A stretch of 64,000 bases of DNA from Madurella fahalii. Lineage: Eukaryota; Ascomycota; Sordariomycetes; Sordariales. Made by a program: the position numbers and the translations under genes. A model generated the notes under the pieces. The model was given only the letters and a program-made list of their open reading frames with translations. It had not been told where the DNA came from and did not search any database. The stretch lies in NCBI GenBank assembly GCA_029876055.1, contig CM056874.1:6138001-6202000 (forward strand), written 5' to 3'. Every line of letters starts with the position of its first letter. Position 1 is the stretch's first letter. Positions 52,312 to 61,915 of the stretch are shown in pieces.

Positions 52312-55300
52312 ATGGCCGACTTATTGAAGCCCATCGGTACAGTCCGAAGAAACCACGAGACGGACTTCCTGCGAGAACTGAGCGTTCGCGAGCCTTCCAA
52401 CGGTGTCAAGGCCAAACCTAAATCCCCGCAAACTTCTCACCCCTCCTCACCAGAAGATGCCCTTGAGATTCTTAAACACGAGCCAGACTACGACTCGCTG
52501 ATTTCTGCTCTGCGCTTTCTTTCCAGACATGGATCGCAGGAGGTTCCGGGGTTCGCCAATATCAAACTCCCAAGCCCCTTGAATGTCCAAATCGTTCAAG
52601 CCCTCGTGTCGGACATCGTGCCAAATTATTGGATGTTACTCATCGAGGATGATCACGCGGACAAGGATTCTGGTCTGAAGCTGCTTTTGTATTGTCTCTC
52701 GAGCATCACGGGAATCAATGCCACTCTTCTCCGCCTCAGCACTCTGATCCAAGAAGCAAAGTCAGAAGCAACGGACAAGGAAAAGCGGCCCGATATCTCC
52801 TTAAACCTTGGTATTTTTCTCGATTTGCTCTGCCGTCTACTTCAGGGCGATTCCTGGATTACGGAAGCGTGGCAGGCTGCAACCGCAGGGCAAGACAGCC
52901 CAGCGCGAGTGAGGCCGAGGGTGCAGCAGATTCTCAGAACGCTCGGCAGTGGCCGGATCATCTCAGTTGCTGCCGAGGCCGAAGAAGTTGCCAAAGCCAA
53001 CAATCCCAAGAAGACTTTTGACAACATCTGGCCAGCCGATCCACTGCAGTACACTCTGTGGCTGGGCCGGAATATCGTGGCATGGCAGTCGTCAGATCTT
53101 GCACCGAAGGAGCCAAAGTTTGCTTCCGATCTCTTCATCAAGGCTCGGAGTCTCGGTCACTATGGTAAGGTGTTCATTTAGGATTTGTTGGTGCGAGCTC
53201 TAACTTGCAGCAGATGCCCTGGTCAAGCAGATTCTATCGGAGCTAGTTCTCAAAAAAGGTGCCGATCCTGCAAGGATTTGCCCCGTGCTGTGCAACCTGC
53301 CTCAAACTGAGCATCGCAAATTCCTGTTCTCTATCCTAAAGCTGTTCTCTTCTGAACACCTTGACCGGCTTGGACGTTGTGAATCCGAAGAGAGCAAGCC
53401 GCTCGTGTCCGCCGTGTCCGGTGCACTCCACTCAATCATTGGGACAGACGAGAATGGAAGGGGGCATTTGGTCGAGTGGCTAACGGGCTCTTCCGGGGCT
53501 GGCCTCGGAGAAGGCGTCGCGATCCGGCGAGCAGTTTTAGCCGTCATCTCCCAGTACAAAGATGAACTGGTGACGGTTCTGGAGAAGAGCCTGGGTCAGT
53601 TTGGGGACCAGCTCTACATCAAACACTCTCCAATGCTACAGCAGGAAGGTTAGTGCTGAGGCCATGTGGTTCAGGGGTCAATAGCTGACAGAGTGGCAGC
53701 CCATGCCCAAGTCCTGCTCCTCAGTGCCGGATATGTGCACAGAAAATCGCCGATCAAGTTAGCCATGCTTTTACGATCCAGCGTCTGGCTCAACGCCATT
53801 TCGAACCGGCTAGGCGCGCCTCACCAGAGAGCCCGTTTTCTTGGCATGGTCGTGGGGGAGGGTCTGTCCGCCCTAGTTGACAAGGGTGATAAGCGGCTCA
53901 ACTTCAAGATGGAAGAAACGGAAGAAGACGAGGGAAGATGGTACAAGGGGCTAACTGGTGTCTCGGACGAGATCGGGTCTCTGGATCCCCTGCTCAAACC
54001 CAATATGGATGTACCGCAGAGAAAGCCCAAAGGTCCTCAGAAGTCTTTGAAAAGGCCGATTACGCAGCCCCCACAGACTGGGTTCATCATTGAAGAGTTG
54101 AGCGACGAAGGCGCGCCAGAAGAGGACGACATCGTTCCTTACGCAAAGCCGGATTCAGATGCAGAAGATTCTGACGACGACCCAACATTGGTCAGGCGTG
54201 ATAAACCGAGAGCACCCGTCTACATCAGGGATCTGATCAAGTACCTCCGAGATACTGACAGCTACGACCATCAAAAACTGGCCCTGGCGACCGCGCCCAC
54301 CCTCATTCGGCGGAAGGGTAACTACGGAACGGAGGTCTCGGAGCATGCAGAAGAACTTGCCTCTCTGCTGGTTGGGCTCAGTGACAAGTTCGACATGGAC
54401 GATTTTGACGAGCTGAGGATCCAAGGGATGATTGCCATCATCGTCGCCCAACCACAGACGATGGGCCAGTGGTTTGCCAAGTCCTTCTTTGAAGGTGACT
54501 ATTCTATCTCGCAGCGTGCCTCAATCCTGGTCGTACTAGGTCTCAGTGCTCGCGAATTAGCAGGCCTCGAGATCTCCGACTACACAGCGGCAGCATCTTT
54601 CCCGTCCAAGACGCTCCCAGAAAAAGTCGAACGGCTTTATCTCGGCCACAACTCAACAACTGGCCAGCCATCCTCGTCCACTCTCAAACCTCTCCCACCG
54701 AACGCACTAGAGGGGATAGCCACTTCCCTCACCTCTTCCTTCCTAGCCCCGCTAGCAGCCAGTGCCGCTGACGCCGCTACGGGGCCCGATGTCCTCAAGC
54801 TCTCCACCTTTACATCCCGCCTCCAGGAAGAAGAACAGCAACACGAACAAGCCCTCAAGAACCCCAAGATAACCAAGCACATATCCCTCACCAAACACCG
54901 CGTCCGCTCCATCCCAAACACCACCGCCCACCTCATATCCACCTCCTTCTTCTCCCCATTGGCCGCCCGCTTCCAGGCGGCCCTCCACGCGTCCCGCAGC
55001 AGCGGCGGCAGCAGCAGCCGCGGCGTGCTCTTCCACCCGCACCTCCTCGCGCTCTACCTCAAGACGCTCGCCCTGCTCGTGCACGCCGCCGGGCCCACCA
55101 CCCTGTCCCTGCCGCAGATGACGGCCGAGCTGTGGCGCCTGCTCCTGGGCACGAGCGTGCGCGCCGCCGCAGTCGGGGACCTGGCTGTCACGCGCGCGCT
55201 GCTGTTCGGGTTCATGGCGCTCCTGGATGTGAACGAGGACCGGATGAGGGATGTGTGTCACGAACTGGGTAGGGAGGTGGTCGAGACGGAGGAGTGGGTG

Positions 55301-55450
55301 GCTGGGGTGTTTGCCGGGTTGAGGGGTGGGGATGAGGGAGGCGAGGAGGAGGGGGTGAAGATGTTGGCGGCTGGGGTGTTGGTTAGGTTGAGGGAGGGGA
55401 TAGAGAAGTGGAGGATGGTGCTGGTGGGTGATTTGATTGGGTTTGGGTGA
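52312..55450 (+). CDS. TEL2: Telomere length regulation protein TEL2 (TTT complex)
   Basis: Tel2 with Tti1 and Tti2 helps fold and stabilise PIKK kinases (ATM/Tel1, ATR/Mec1, TOR). Exons 52312-53164, 53211-53648 and 53700-55450 give 1013 residues of mostly helical repeat. The conserved central block APVYIRDLIKYLRDTDSYDH, followed by QKLALATAPTLIRRK, identifies the family. It follows an acidic linker (DSDAEDSDDDPTLV) that resembles the Tel2 CK2 site region. The first acceptor is a tandem CAGCAG (NAGNAG), so one Ala can be included or skipped. The second junction uses GTTAGT and GGCAG. GC3 rises towards the 3' end, but the frame stays open. Confidence 0.92.
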
Positions 55451-55995
55451 TGGGAAGGGAGGGCGGAGGCATCATCATGAGGATGGTTGGCAGGGGTTGC
55501 CTTTTATCGTTACGGGGCAAGCCGTACACAGCATGAAAGAAGTTGGTTTCTGCATTGTCGCTGTCCCAGTTTGCAAGAGTATCTGAGTGAGAATAGCGGA
55601 GTAATGCATGTTGCCTGTAGCTGCTGACGGATCCCTTCCATACCCAATATGTTCACATGTTGCGTGACTGTCGTATGAGAAGCGGCTCATCTTGGTCCAT
55701 AGCTCTCATGTCTGCCGTGCTCCCCTGTCGTAGACGGACGCGGAGAGCCGAACGCTTCGACTAGTTGCTAGGTGTTTTTCAACTAGAAATGAGGCTAGCT
55801 CAGGGTTAGGGGATGTCCGGCCACTGACGCCATCGAAGGCTTGGCGCATCCCACCCTTGTCCAAAGGGTCTGGAACAATTGACAAATCAACTTGCGCATC
55901 CGGTACCCGAGAGAGCATTTGGACTTCAGCGCAGCAACACCCAACGTCCGGTGCAAGTTTCTAGCCAGGGGAACTGTATATCCACTCGTTTCACT
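55451..55995. other. Intergenic TEL2 / COX17
   Basis: 545 bp between two plus-strand genes. Nothing recognised apart from the COX17 leader. Confidence 0.5.
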
Positions 55996-56352
55996 ATGGG
56001 TCAAAGCGCGTCAACCCGTGAGTATTCGAAATTCCCGTCCAAATCACCGAGCTTCAGGAGAGTGCCACCTGCTGACCGATTGCAGCGTCCGGCCCGAGCG
56101 CCCCTGTTGTGCCGGTTGCTCAGACTACCGAGGCAGCCTCAAAACCCAAGGTTCGCAAACTGAGAATCCAGCCACGACGGCATTCTCTGCTAACAGGTGG
56201 TATAACAACAGCCCTGCTGTGTGTGTAAGGAGGAAAAGGCCAAGCGCGACGACTGCATGCTCTTCTCGACCGCTGCCGACCCCCAGAAGGACTGCCAATC
56301 AACAATAGACCAGTACCGGAGCTGCATGGCCGGGTTCGGCTTCAAGGTCTGA
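55996..56352 (+). CDS. COX17: Cytochrome c oxidase copper chaperone COX17
   Basis: Cox17 carries Cu(I) in the mitochondrial intermembrane space to Sco1 and Cox11. Exons 55996-56017 (22 nt), 56086-56150 and 56212-56352 give 75 residues. The third exon encodes PCCVCKEEKAKRDDCMLFST, with the copper-binding CC pair, then KDCQSTIDQYRSCMAGFGFK, completing the twin CX9C coiled-coil-helix fold. The N-terminal ~29 residues are an Ala/Pro/Ser/Val extension starting MGQSAST, which matches the MGxxxS/T N-myristoylation pattern. Donors are GTGAGT and the rarer GTTCGC; both junctions are fixed by frame. Confidence 0.93.
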
Positions 56353-56688
56353 GGGCGTTGGACAACATGATTAGGGCGTAAGACGATATGATGTATCGAT
56401 ACACGACGGCAGCGGCGTTCTTGTACAACTACCCGACCGAGGGATAGATTTGGCTTCGAAGCAGATTCCCCCCTTTCTCTCTCCTTTGACAAAGACTATT
56501 CCCGTACCTCAGCCGCGTTTTCTGTCCACAGCTACTACCAGCTTCCCCCGTTCCTTACACATTCCAGCAAAAGCAACCAGCACCAAAGCAACCAAGGGTA
56601 TCTACTAACTCCCAAGTCCATTTTACCGAAAAGCAACCAGAACTCCAGCAAGCCACTCATACCTCGGCTGGGCACGCCAGATCCCCAC
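56353..56688. other. Convergent 3' intergenic region COX17 / helical unknown
   Basis: 336 bp. A short word (aaagcaacca) repeats three times between 56570 and 56640. No gene seen. Confidence 0.5.
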
Positions 56689-57355
56689 TCAATTCAAGCC
56701 TTCTTTTGGACCCTGCTCTCGTTCCCACCCCGATCCCCCATCCCGCTCTCTCAACAGCCCCGCCACGTCCTCCCGCCGCCCCTCGTACAACGCTAGCAAC
56801 TGGACCGCTAGATTGAGCATGAGCCGCTGGTGCTCGGCCAGCTTCCGCGTTATCCGCACTAGCTTAGCGTCGCGCCGGTCCATGGCTTCTCTCAGCTGCT
56901 GGAGGCGGGACACATGGGTTGCCGAGCTGGCCCCCCTAGTGTTAGCTTCACCCTCTGATGCGAGCCCCGCTGGGAAAGGTACAGCCTCACCGCAGGTCCT
57001 TGTGTTTGGCGACAGCCTTCAGGACGCGGGCTTCGATTGCCGAGAGGGCAGATTCGTATGCTGCGCAGAGGGCGGCACGTTTGGTGTCGCGGGCTTGCTT
57101 GGCCTGGCAGATGGAGCACAGCTAGGTTAGTTGAGGTTCGAGTCCTTAGAATCGTGAGGGAAGGGCTGGCGAATAGGTCGGTGATTTGATTGATTGATTG
57201 ATGTGCTGTACCTTGCGTAGGCGGGCGCGGGCGGCACTAGCTTCCTTGAGCCGGCCATTGTAGGCGTGATATTCCATGTCCGAGTCGGAATCTGGGAGGG
57301 CGGTTGCAGAGCCGTGGGCCCTTCTCGCCCTGGCCGTGTTTGCTGCCGGCGCCAT
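56689..57355 (-). CDS. Small helical protein of unknown function
   Basis: Exons 57212-57355, 56991-57103 and 56689-56935 give 167 residues. The N-terminus is basic and disordered (MAPAANTARARRAHGSATAL), followed by a long helical region: RLKEASAARARLRK, then after the intron AKQARDTKRAALCAAYESAL and SAIEARVLKAVAKHKDL, then SRLQQLREAMDRRDAKLVRI and LAEHQRLMLNLAVQLLALYE. The heptad-like pattern suggests a coiled-coil partner of a larger complex; I do not recognise the family. Introns have GTACAG and GTGAGG donors, and acceptors CCAG and ACTAG. Confidence 0.7.
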
Positions 57356-57691
57356 CCAGGTGGTATTATGCCAGCACTTTGCAAGTCAGATAAGTGTAGG
57401 AGATGTCTGCTGTCCTGGACGGCCCATAAAGCAACCTGAACACCGCTGAGGAGCTCGTGTCCCGGCAGGCAATTGGGCTTGGCAACTGCCGGGACTCGGG
57501 TTAGGTTCGCAGGCCTGCCCCCTGCACAGTCCTGAACCGAAGGGCGGTGTGAGCGGTCAGAATCATTTTGCTCAACTTCCCCGCCAAAAATTCACGTTCA
57601 CAAAACCAGCCCCAAACCCGGTACAGGCACCGTCACTCCCTGTAGCCGCTCATAATAAACGCTCAGCGGCGCTGGGCACACCGCAAGTGAG
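57356..57691. other. Divergent intergenic region helical unknown / PXR1
   Basis: 336 bp with no recognised motif or gene. Confidence 0.5.
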
Positions 57692-59010
57692 ATGGGTCTC
57701 GCTGCCGCCAAAAAGTATGACCCAATGCAGAATGCGTAGCAGTCAACGTCACTAACCGGTGTAATAGCAAGCGGAAACTCGGCAACGACCCGAACAACAC
57801 CAAGTGGTCGCGTAACACCGACTCGTTCGGCCAGAAAATTCTTAGGGCGCAGGGGTGGCAACCGGGCCAGTACCTCGGGGCGAAGGACGCGCCGCACGCT
57901 GAATGGCACACCGAAGCCAACTCGACACATATCCGCGTTGTGCTCAAGGACGACAACCTTGGCCTCGGAGCTAAGCGGAACAATGGCGATGAGTGCACCG
58001 GCCTAGATGCCTTTCAGCATCTGCTAGGGCGTCTTAACGGCAAGAGCGACGAGACTCTCGAGACCGAGAGGAAGGCCCGCGAGGATATGAAGCTCAGTCT
58101 GTATGTGGAGAGGAAGCTGGGGACGATTCGGTTCGTCAAGGGCGGATGGCTGGTTGGTGACCAGGTCAAGGACAGGCCTGGTGACGAGACCACTGAACCG
58201 CAAAGCAGCGCCGTTCCAGAAGCCCCCAGAGACTCCGCAGACAACAGCAGCACGTCGGAATCCGCGCCGAAGCCTAAGAAGCGGACGGCAGACCAGGATA
58301 CTGACGTGGAGGGCGAGAAAATGCGCAAAAAGGAGAAGAAGTTTAAGAAGAGGAAAGCAGACCCGGAAGGGGAAGGGGATAATGACGGGCCAGTGAAGAA
58401 GGACAAGAAATCGAAGAAGAAACGGACGGAAACTGAGGAAGCTGATACGGAACCGCCAGCGTCCTCAAAGTCCAACAAGCGGACGAAGGACAAGGAGGCG
58501 ATAACAGAAGATTCGTCCCGGAGCACGAGCGTCGCCATTTCACAGATAGCCGAATCACCGGATGAGGCTGGCGGCTCCATCCGAAAAACAAGAGCTGGGA
58601 AAAGAGAAAAGAAGAAGGACAAGAAGGACAAGAAGGACAAGAAGGACAGGAAAGAGAAAAAGGAGAAAAGGAAAAAGGTGAAGGCATCGTCAGACTCGGA
58701 GGCCGAGTCGGGGGACAGTATATCCAGAGAGAAGAAGCGTAGGAAAGACAACGGTGTTTCAGTCAAGGTAGCCGACCCGTCAGATCTCACAACCGCTGGA
58801 AGTGGCCTCTCAACGCCAAGCGGCAGCGGCTACTCAACCCCTGTGCCGACTGGCTCGAGCCGTTATCTGGCAAGGTCGAGGTTCATTGCTCAGAAAAGGA
58901 TGGCCTTCACGGACAGCACGGCTCTTAATCAGGTGAGACCCTTGACGCTCCAACACCTCATCACAACACGAGTAGCTAACTTGGACAAGATATTCATGAT
59001 AAAATCCTAG
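57692..59010 (+). CDS. PXR1: G-patch ribosome biogenesis protein PXR1/GNO1
   Basis: Pxr1 (Gno1) activates the DEAH helicase Prp43 in rRNA processing in the nucleolus and can affect telomerase. Exons 57692-57714 (23 nt), 57768-58932 and 58990-59010 (21 nt) give 402 residues. The start MGLAAAKNKRKLGNDPNNTK is the family N-terminus. The G-patch is GQKILRAQGWQPGQYLGAKD followed by NLGLGAKRN. LGRLNGKSDE is conserved. The C-terminal half is Lys/Glu/Asp-rich with KKDKKDKKDKKD-type repeats (nucleolar targeting), and the last micro-exon encodes IFMIKS after SRFIAQKRMAFTDSTALNQ, again typical. Confidence 0.95.
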
Positions 59011-59383
59011 ACTAATGGCAATACACGCGGTTAAGATCTGCCACGCCGTCAATTGCGGGCAAGCACTCTCAGCGCAAAAGAGGTGGATATGGCAATCACG
59101 CCCGATTAGCGACGTGATATCTGCTTGCTCTTGCTTACTTGTATAGCTGTCGTCGCCTCAGCCTCGGAAGGAGCCCCCAGAGGAGGATTCAGCTCTCTGT
59201 CAACCGCTGTCCGATGCTTGACCTCCCGAGCCACCGCGCCACCTAAATCTCCATCTCAGGCATTATCTATCCTCGCCCTATCGAAAGCATCTTTCGTCGC
59301 GAACCTTCTCGTACTCTTCGCAGAGCAATCATCGAGCCGCACTTCACACCGGCAGGTCGCTGACTCCACCGACCAACTAAGCC
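59011..59383. other. Intergenic PXR1 / small membrane protein
   Basis: 373 bp, pyrimidine-rich leader-like in its right part. No feature supported. Confidence 0.5.
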
Positions 59384-59806
59384 ATGCCCGTCGTATATAA
59401 TTTTGCCGAATGGATATTTACCCTAGTCGTCCTCGGGCAAATCCGGTCCAGCACGCAGCGCATGATGGAATACGGCTCCGGCAATATCCTACTGCACAGG
59501 TTCTGGCTCACGTTGGACGCCACGGCAAGGCGATTCCCGCGGTTCTGCGAACGGCTCTGGCAACTCGGCGGGCAGAATCTGAAAGCCAGGCGTTGCCAAC
59601 CCTTCTTTCTCCGCGCAGCCTTTACTCTACTCTGCTTCCTCTCTATCGCAGTGGGTACGCTCATGGCGGTCGAGGTGTGCTCCATTCTTCTCGTCCTCCT
59701 TCTCATCGTAATGGCGATCCACTCTATACTCGTTATCATTCTGAAATACTGGCGGCTGGCAGCCATATATTTCCACTGCACGGGGAGGCCTGTTCCAAAG
59801 AGGTAG
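59384..59806 (+). CDS. Small putative membrane protein
   Basis: 140 residues, single exon, starting MPVVYNFAEWIFTLVVLGQI. The hydrophobic profile suggests a weak N-terminal segment (7-20) and two strong ones (about 74-98, FFLRAAFTLLCFLSIAVGTL; and about 98-118, VCSILLVLLLIVMAIHSILV), ending in a basic tail (GRPVPKR). A basic loop (LKARRCQPF) precedes the first strong segment. I do not recognise a family. The pyrimidine-rich leader upstream and the consistent codon use support a real gene. Confidence 0.6.
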   Translation: MPVVYNFAEWIFTLVVLGQIRSSTQRMMEYGSGNILLHRFWLTLDATARRFPRFCERLWQLGGQNLKARRCQPFFLRAAFTLLCFLSIAVGTLMAVEVCSILLVLLLIVMAIHSILVIILKYWRLAAIYFHCTGRPVPKR

Positions 59807-60530
59807 AAGTACCTGGGACTGGAGCGTAGGTGGGAGTGGGCTTGTTAGTAGGGTCTTGGTCAACAGCGAGGTCTACGGCAGCGGGCGAGGATAATTTTTG
59901 TTATCCAGGAATCTAATAACACTGGACAAGTCTCTGAGAAGCGGAGTACCATTTCTTACTTTGCTTTCTCTCTGCGGGATAATTCTTCACCATGACTTCT
60001 CCTTCCCGACCGTAACTCGAAATTCTGTGGATTGGGCCGGCATCCAGGGACCGCCTCATTCAGGTACCTCTCCGCCTACTGGAACGCAGCACTAGCTTGA
60101 GTCGGCCGGGCTCTTTCAACATCACTATGACTCACAGGCGCGTACACGGATAACGCACACCACAGACCATACATACGCTACTAAGCCACACTAAACGCAG
60201 TGACTCCCACATGTCGTCTCGGTCACATCACCAGCAAACACCCATTTCGTTTGCAGACGTGCCCGGGCCACCGGGGCAGTAGTATAAATAGGTGCCCATC
60301 CCCCCCCTCCCCCCCGTTCCCGTCCCAGGAGCAATCTGTTTCCCCAGATTTCTTCCAGTTTGGCTGAGCAAAGCCAGTCGACATAGCTGCTCTGATCACA
60401 TCTCTCGTCACTGTCCTAAGCACATCTCTCCCACTGCTCTCAATACATCTCTCATCGCTTTCATCATCACTCTCATTATCGCTCCTATCATCTCGGCTCC
60501 CATCACCGCTGTCCTCGCCCTCACGTCATC
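59807..60530. other. Intergenic small membrane protein / BTB gene
   Basis: 724 bp. The last 150 bases are rich in CATC/CTCATC words, as in a transcript leader. No gene seen. Confidence 0.5.
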
Positions 60531-61040
60531 ATGTCCGAGCCTCAGAACAACATGACGTTGGAACGAGCCCGCGACTTCCTCCGGCGGGCGGTGTTGATGG
60601 ACATGGCAAACTTGGCGTACGTGCCCGGCGCGTGGGATGTGCTCATCATCTGCGGCTACCGGGCTTGGCGGTGCCACCGCGAGCTCCTGACGCGCCGGTG
60701 CAGCTTCTTCGCGCGCTACCTGCCCCCGGCCGACGCTGAGGTCGAGGCACGCGGGGAGCTCGTCAGCTTCCAGCTGCCCGCCGAGGCCGCGCCCAGGATT
60801 GAGAGCCTCGTCGACGCCATATACAATGACAACCCCAACCTCCGGTTGGACGGCCACTACGCGCGGAACGGCGGTGGCCCCGTCATCGCCGAGCAAGGAG
60901 ATGACGGCATCGTCGTCGAGATCGCCGAGTCCCGCCAACACCCCCCGCTGCAGCCCCTTCAGCGGCCGCGCCGGCGCGACTTTGACGTCGACGAGGACTT
61001 GTTCCTCCGTCATCCGCAGTCCCACCGCTTCCTCTTCTAA
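60531..61040 (+). CDS. BTB/POZ-domain protein (stand-alone)
   Basis: 169 residues, single exon. Residues ~33-100 read as a fungal BTB/POZ domain: WDVLIICGYRAWRCHRELLT, RRCSFFARYLPPADAEVEAR, then VSFQLPAEAAPRIESLVDAI and YNDN, in the order beta-strand, alpha-helix, strand, helix seen in BTB folds. The remainder is an acidic/basic tail (DDGIVVEIAESRQ, RPRRRDFDVDEDLFLRHPQS) without further domains. Stand-alone BTB proteins are abundant in filamentous ascomycetes and may act as cullin-3 adaptors; no target can be inferred. It abuts a tandem-repeat region. Confidence 0.8.
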   Translation: MSEPQNNMTLERARDFLRRAVLMDMANLAYVPGAWDVLIICGYRAWRCHRELLTRRCSFFARYLPPADAEVEARGELVSFQLPAEAAPRIESLVDAIYNDNPNLRLDGHYARNGGGPVIAEQGDDGIVVEIAESRQHPPLQPLQRPRRRDFDVDEDLFLRHPQSHRFLF

Positions 61041-61582
61041 GCACGGGGGGTTGCCTCGGGGGTCGGTTCTCCTCGCCCCACTGGATGCTTTTCTTCATGT
61101 TCCCCATTGGGATTGACGGCTTGGTGGGACGGGTGTCTTTGGACAGATTGGAATCACCCCGGGTGACGTCATATATCAGATGTAATTGACGAGCCGGTGG
61201 TCGGACTTTTGGCGTGTTGGTGACGTCGAGCGAGATTGGCGCTGGCGGGTCTGTCTTGGCTTTGGTCATCTTGGTGTCGTCAAGTGGTGCCTGTACCTGA
61301 TTGAGCTGGCGAGTGGGATCTGAGCAGACTGGAATCGGGCGGCCCTTGCACCAGACTGGAGCTGACGAGTCGGTGACTGGGTTTTAGTGTCGATGTCGTC
61401 AGTGTTGTTAGGCGGGATTGGGGCTGTTGGGTCTGGCTTTGAGCATGTTGTGGTGTTGTGGGGCGGTGCTTCTGTCAGACTGGAGTTGAGGGGCTGGTGG
61501 CCGGGCTTCCAGCGTGTTGGTGTCGTCAAGCGGTGCTTGTGCCAGACTGGAGGTGACGAGTTGATGGCTGGGTTTTTGAACA
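61041..61582. repeat. Degenerate ~62-67 bp tandem repeats
   Basis: The word cagactgga recurs at 61325, 61352, 61476 and 61543, and forms of gttggtgtcgtcaag recur near 61211, 61268, 61514 and 61583. Spacing is about 62-67 bp or twice that, pointing to an old, diverged tandem array. It runs without a gap into the 36-bp minisatellite, whose first unit begins with the same gttggtgtcgtca word. Confidence 0.6.
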
Positions 61583-61915
61583 TGTTGGTGTCGTCAGCCA
61601 TGACCGGGGAATAACATGCCCTTTGTGTCGTCAGCCATGGCCGGGGAATAACATGCCCTTGTGTCGTCAGCCATGGCCGGGGAATAACATGCCCCTGTGC
61701 CATCAACCATGACCGGGGAATAACATGCCCCTATGTCGTCAACCATGGCGGGGAATAACATGCCCCTATGTCGTCAACCATGGCCGGGGAATAACATGCC
61801 CCTGTGCCATCAACCATGACCGGGGAATAACATGCCCTTGGGTTGTTGACTATCAGGGGAAAAAGATAGCCCTGTGTCGTCGACCATGGTCGGGGATTAA
61901 CAAGCCCCTGTATAT
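61583..61915. repeat. 36-bp minisatellite, about nine units
   Basis: Nine head-to-tail units. Most are 36 bp and share gtcgtca(g/a)ccatg and ccggggaataacatgcc; the last two are diverged and one inner unit lacks a base. Two unit types (tgtcgtcaaccatgg and tgccatcaaccatga) occur, so blocks of units have been copied together. Because 36 is a multiple of three, reading frames stay open on both strands as 12-residue repeats (minus strand GHVIPRPWLTTQ), but I see no start, context or composition supporting a real protein. Confidence 0.9.

Noticed and set aside
57130..57146. B-box-like ggttcgagtcc inside an intron, possible tRNA
   Set aside because: No matching A box, acceptor or anticodon stems around it; it is a chance match.
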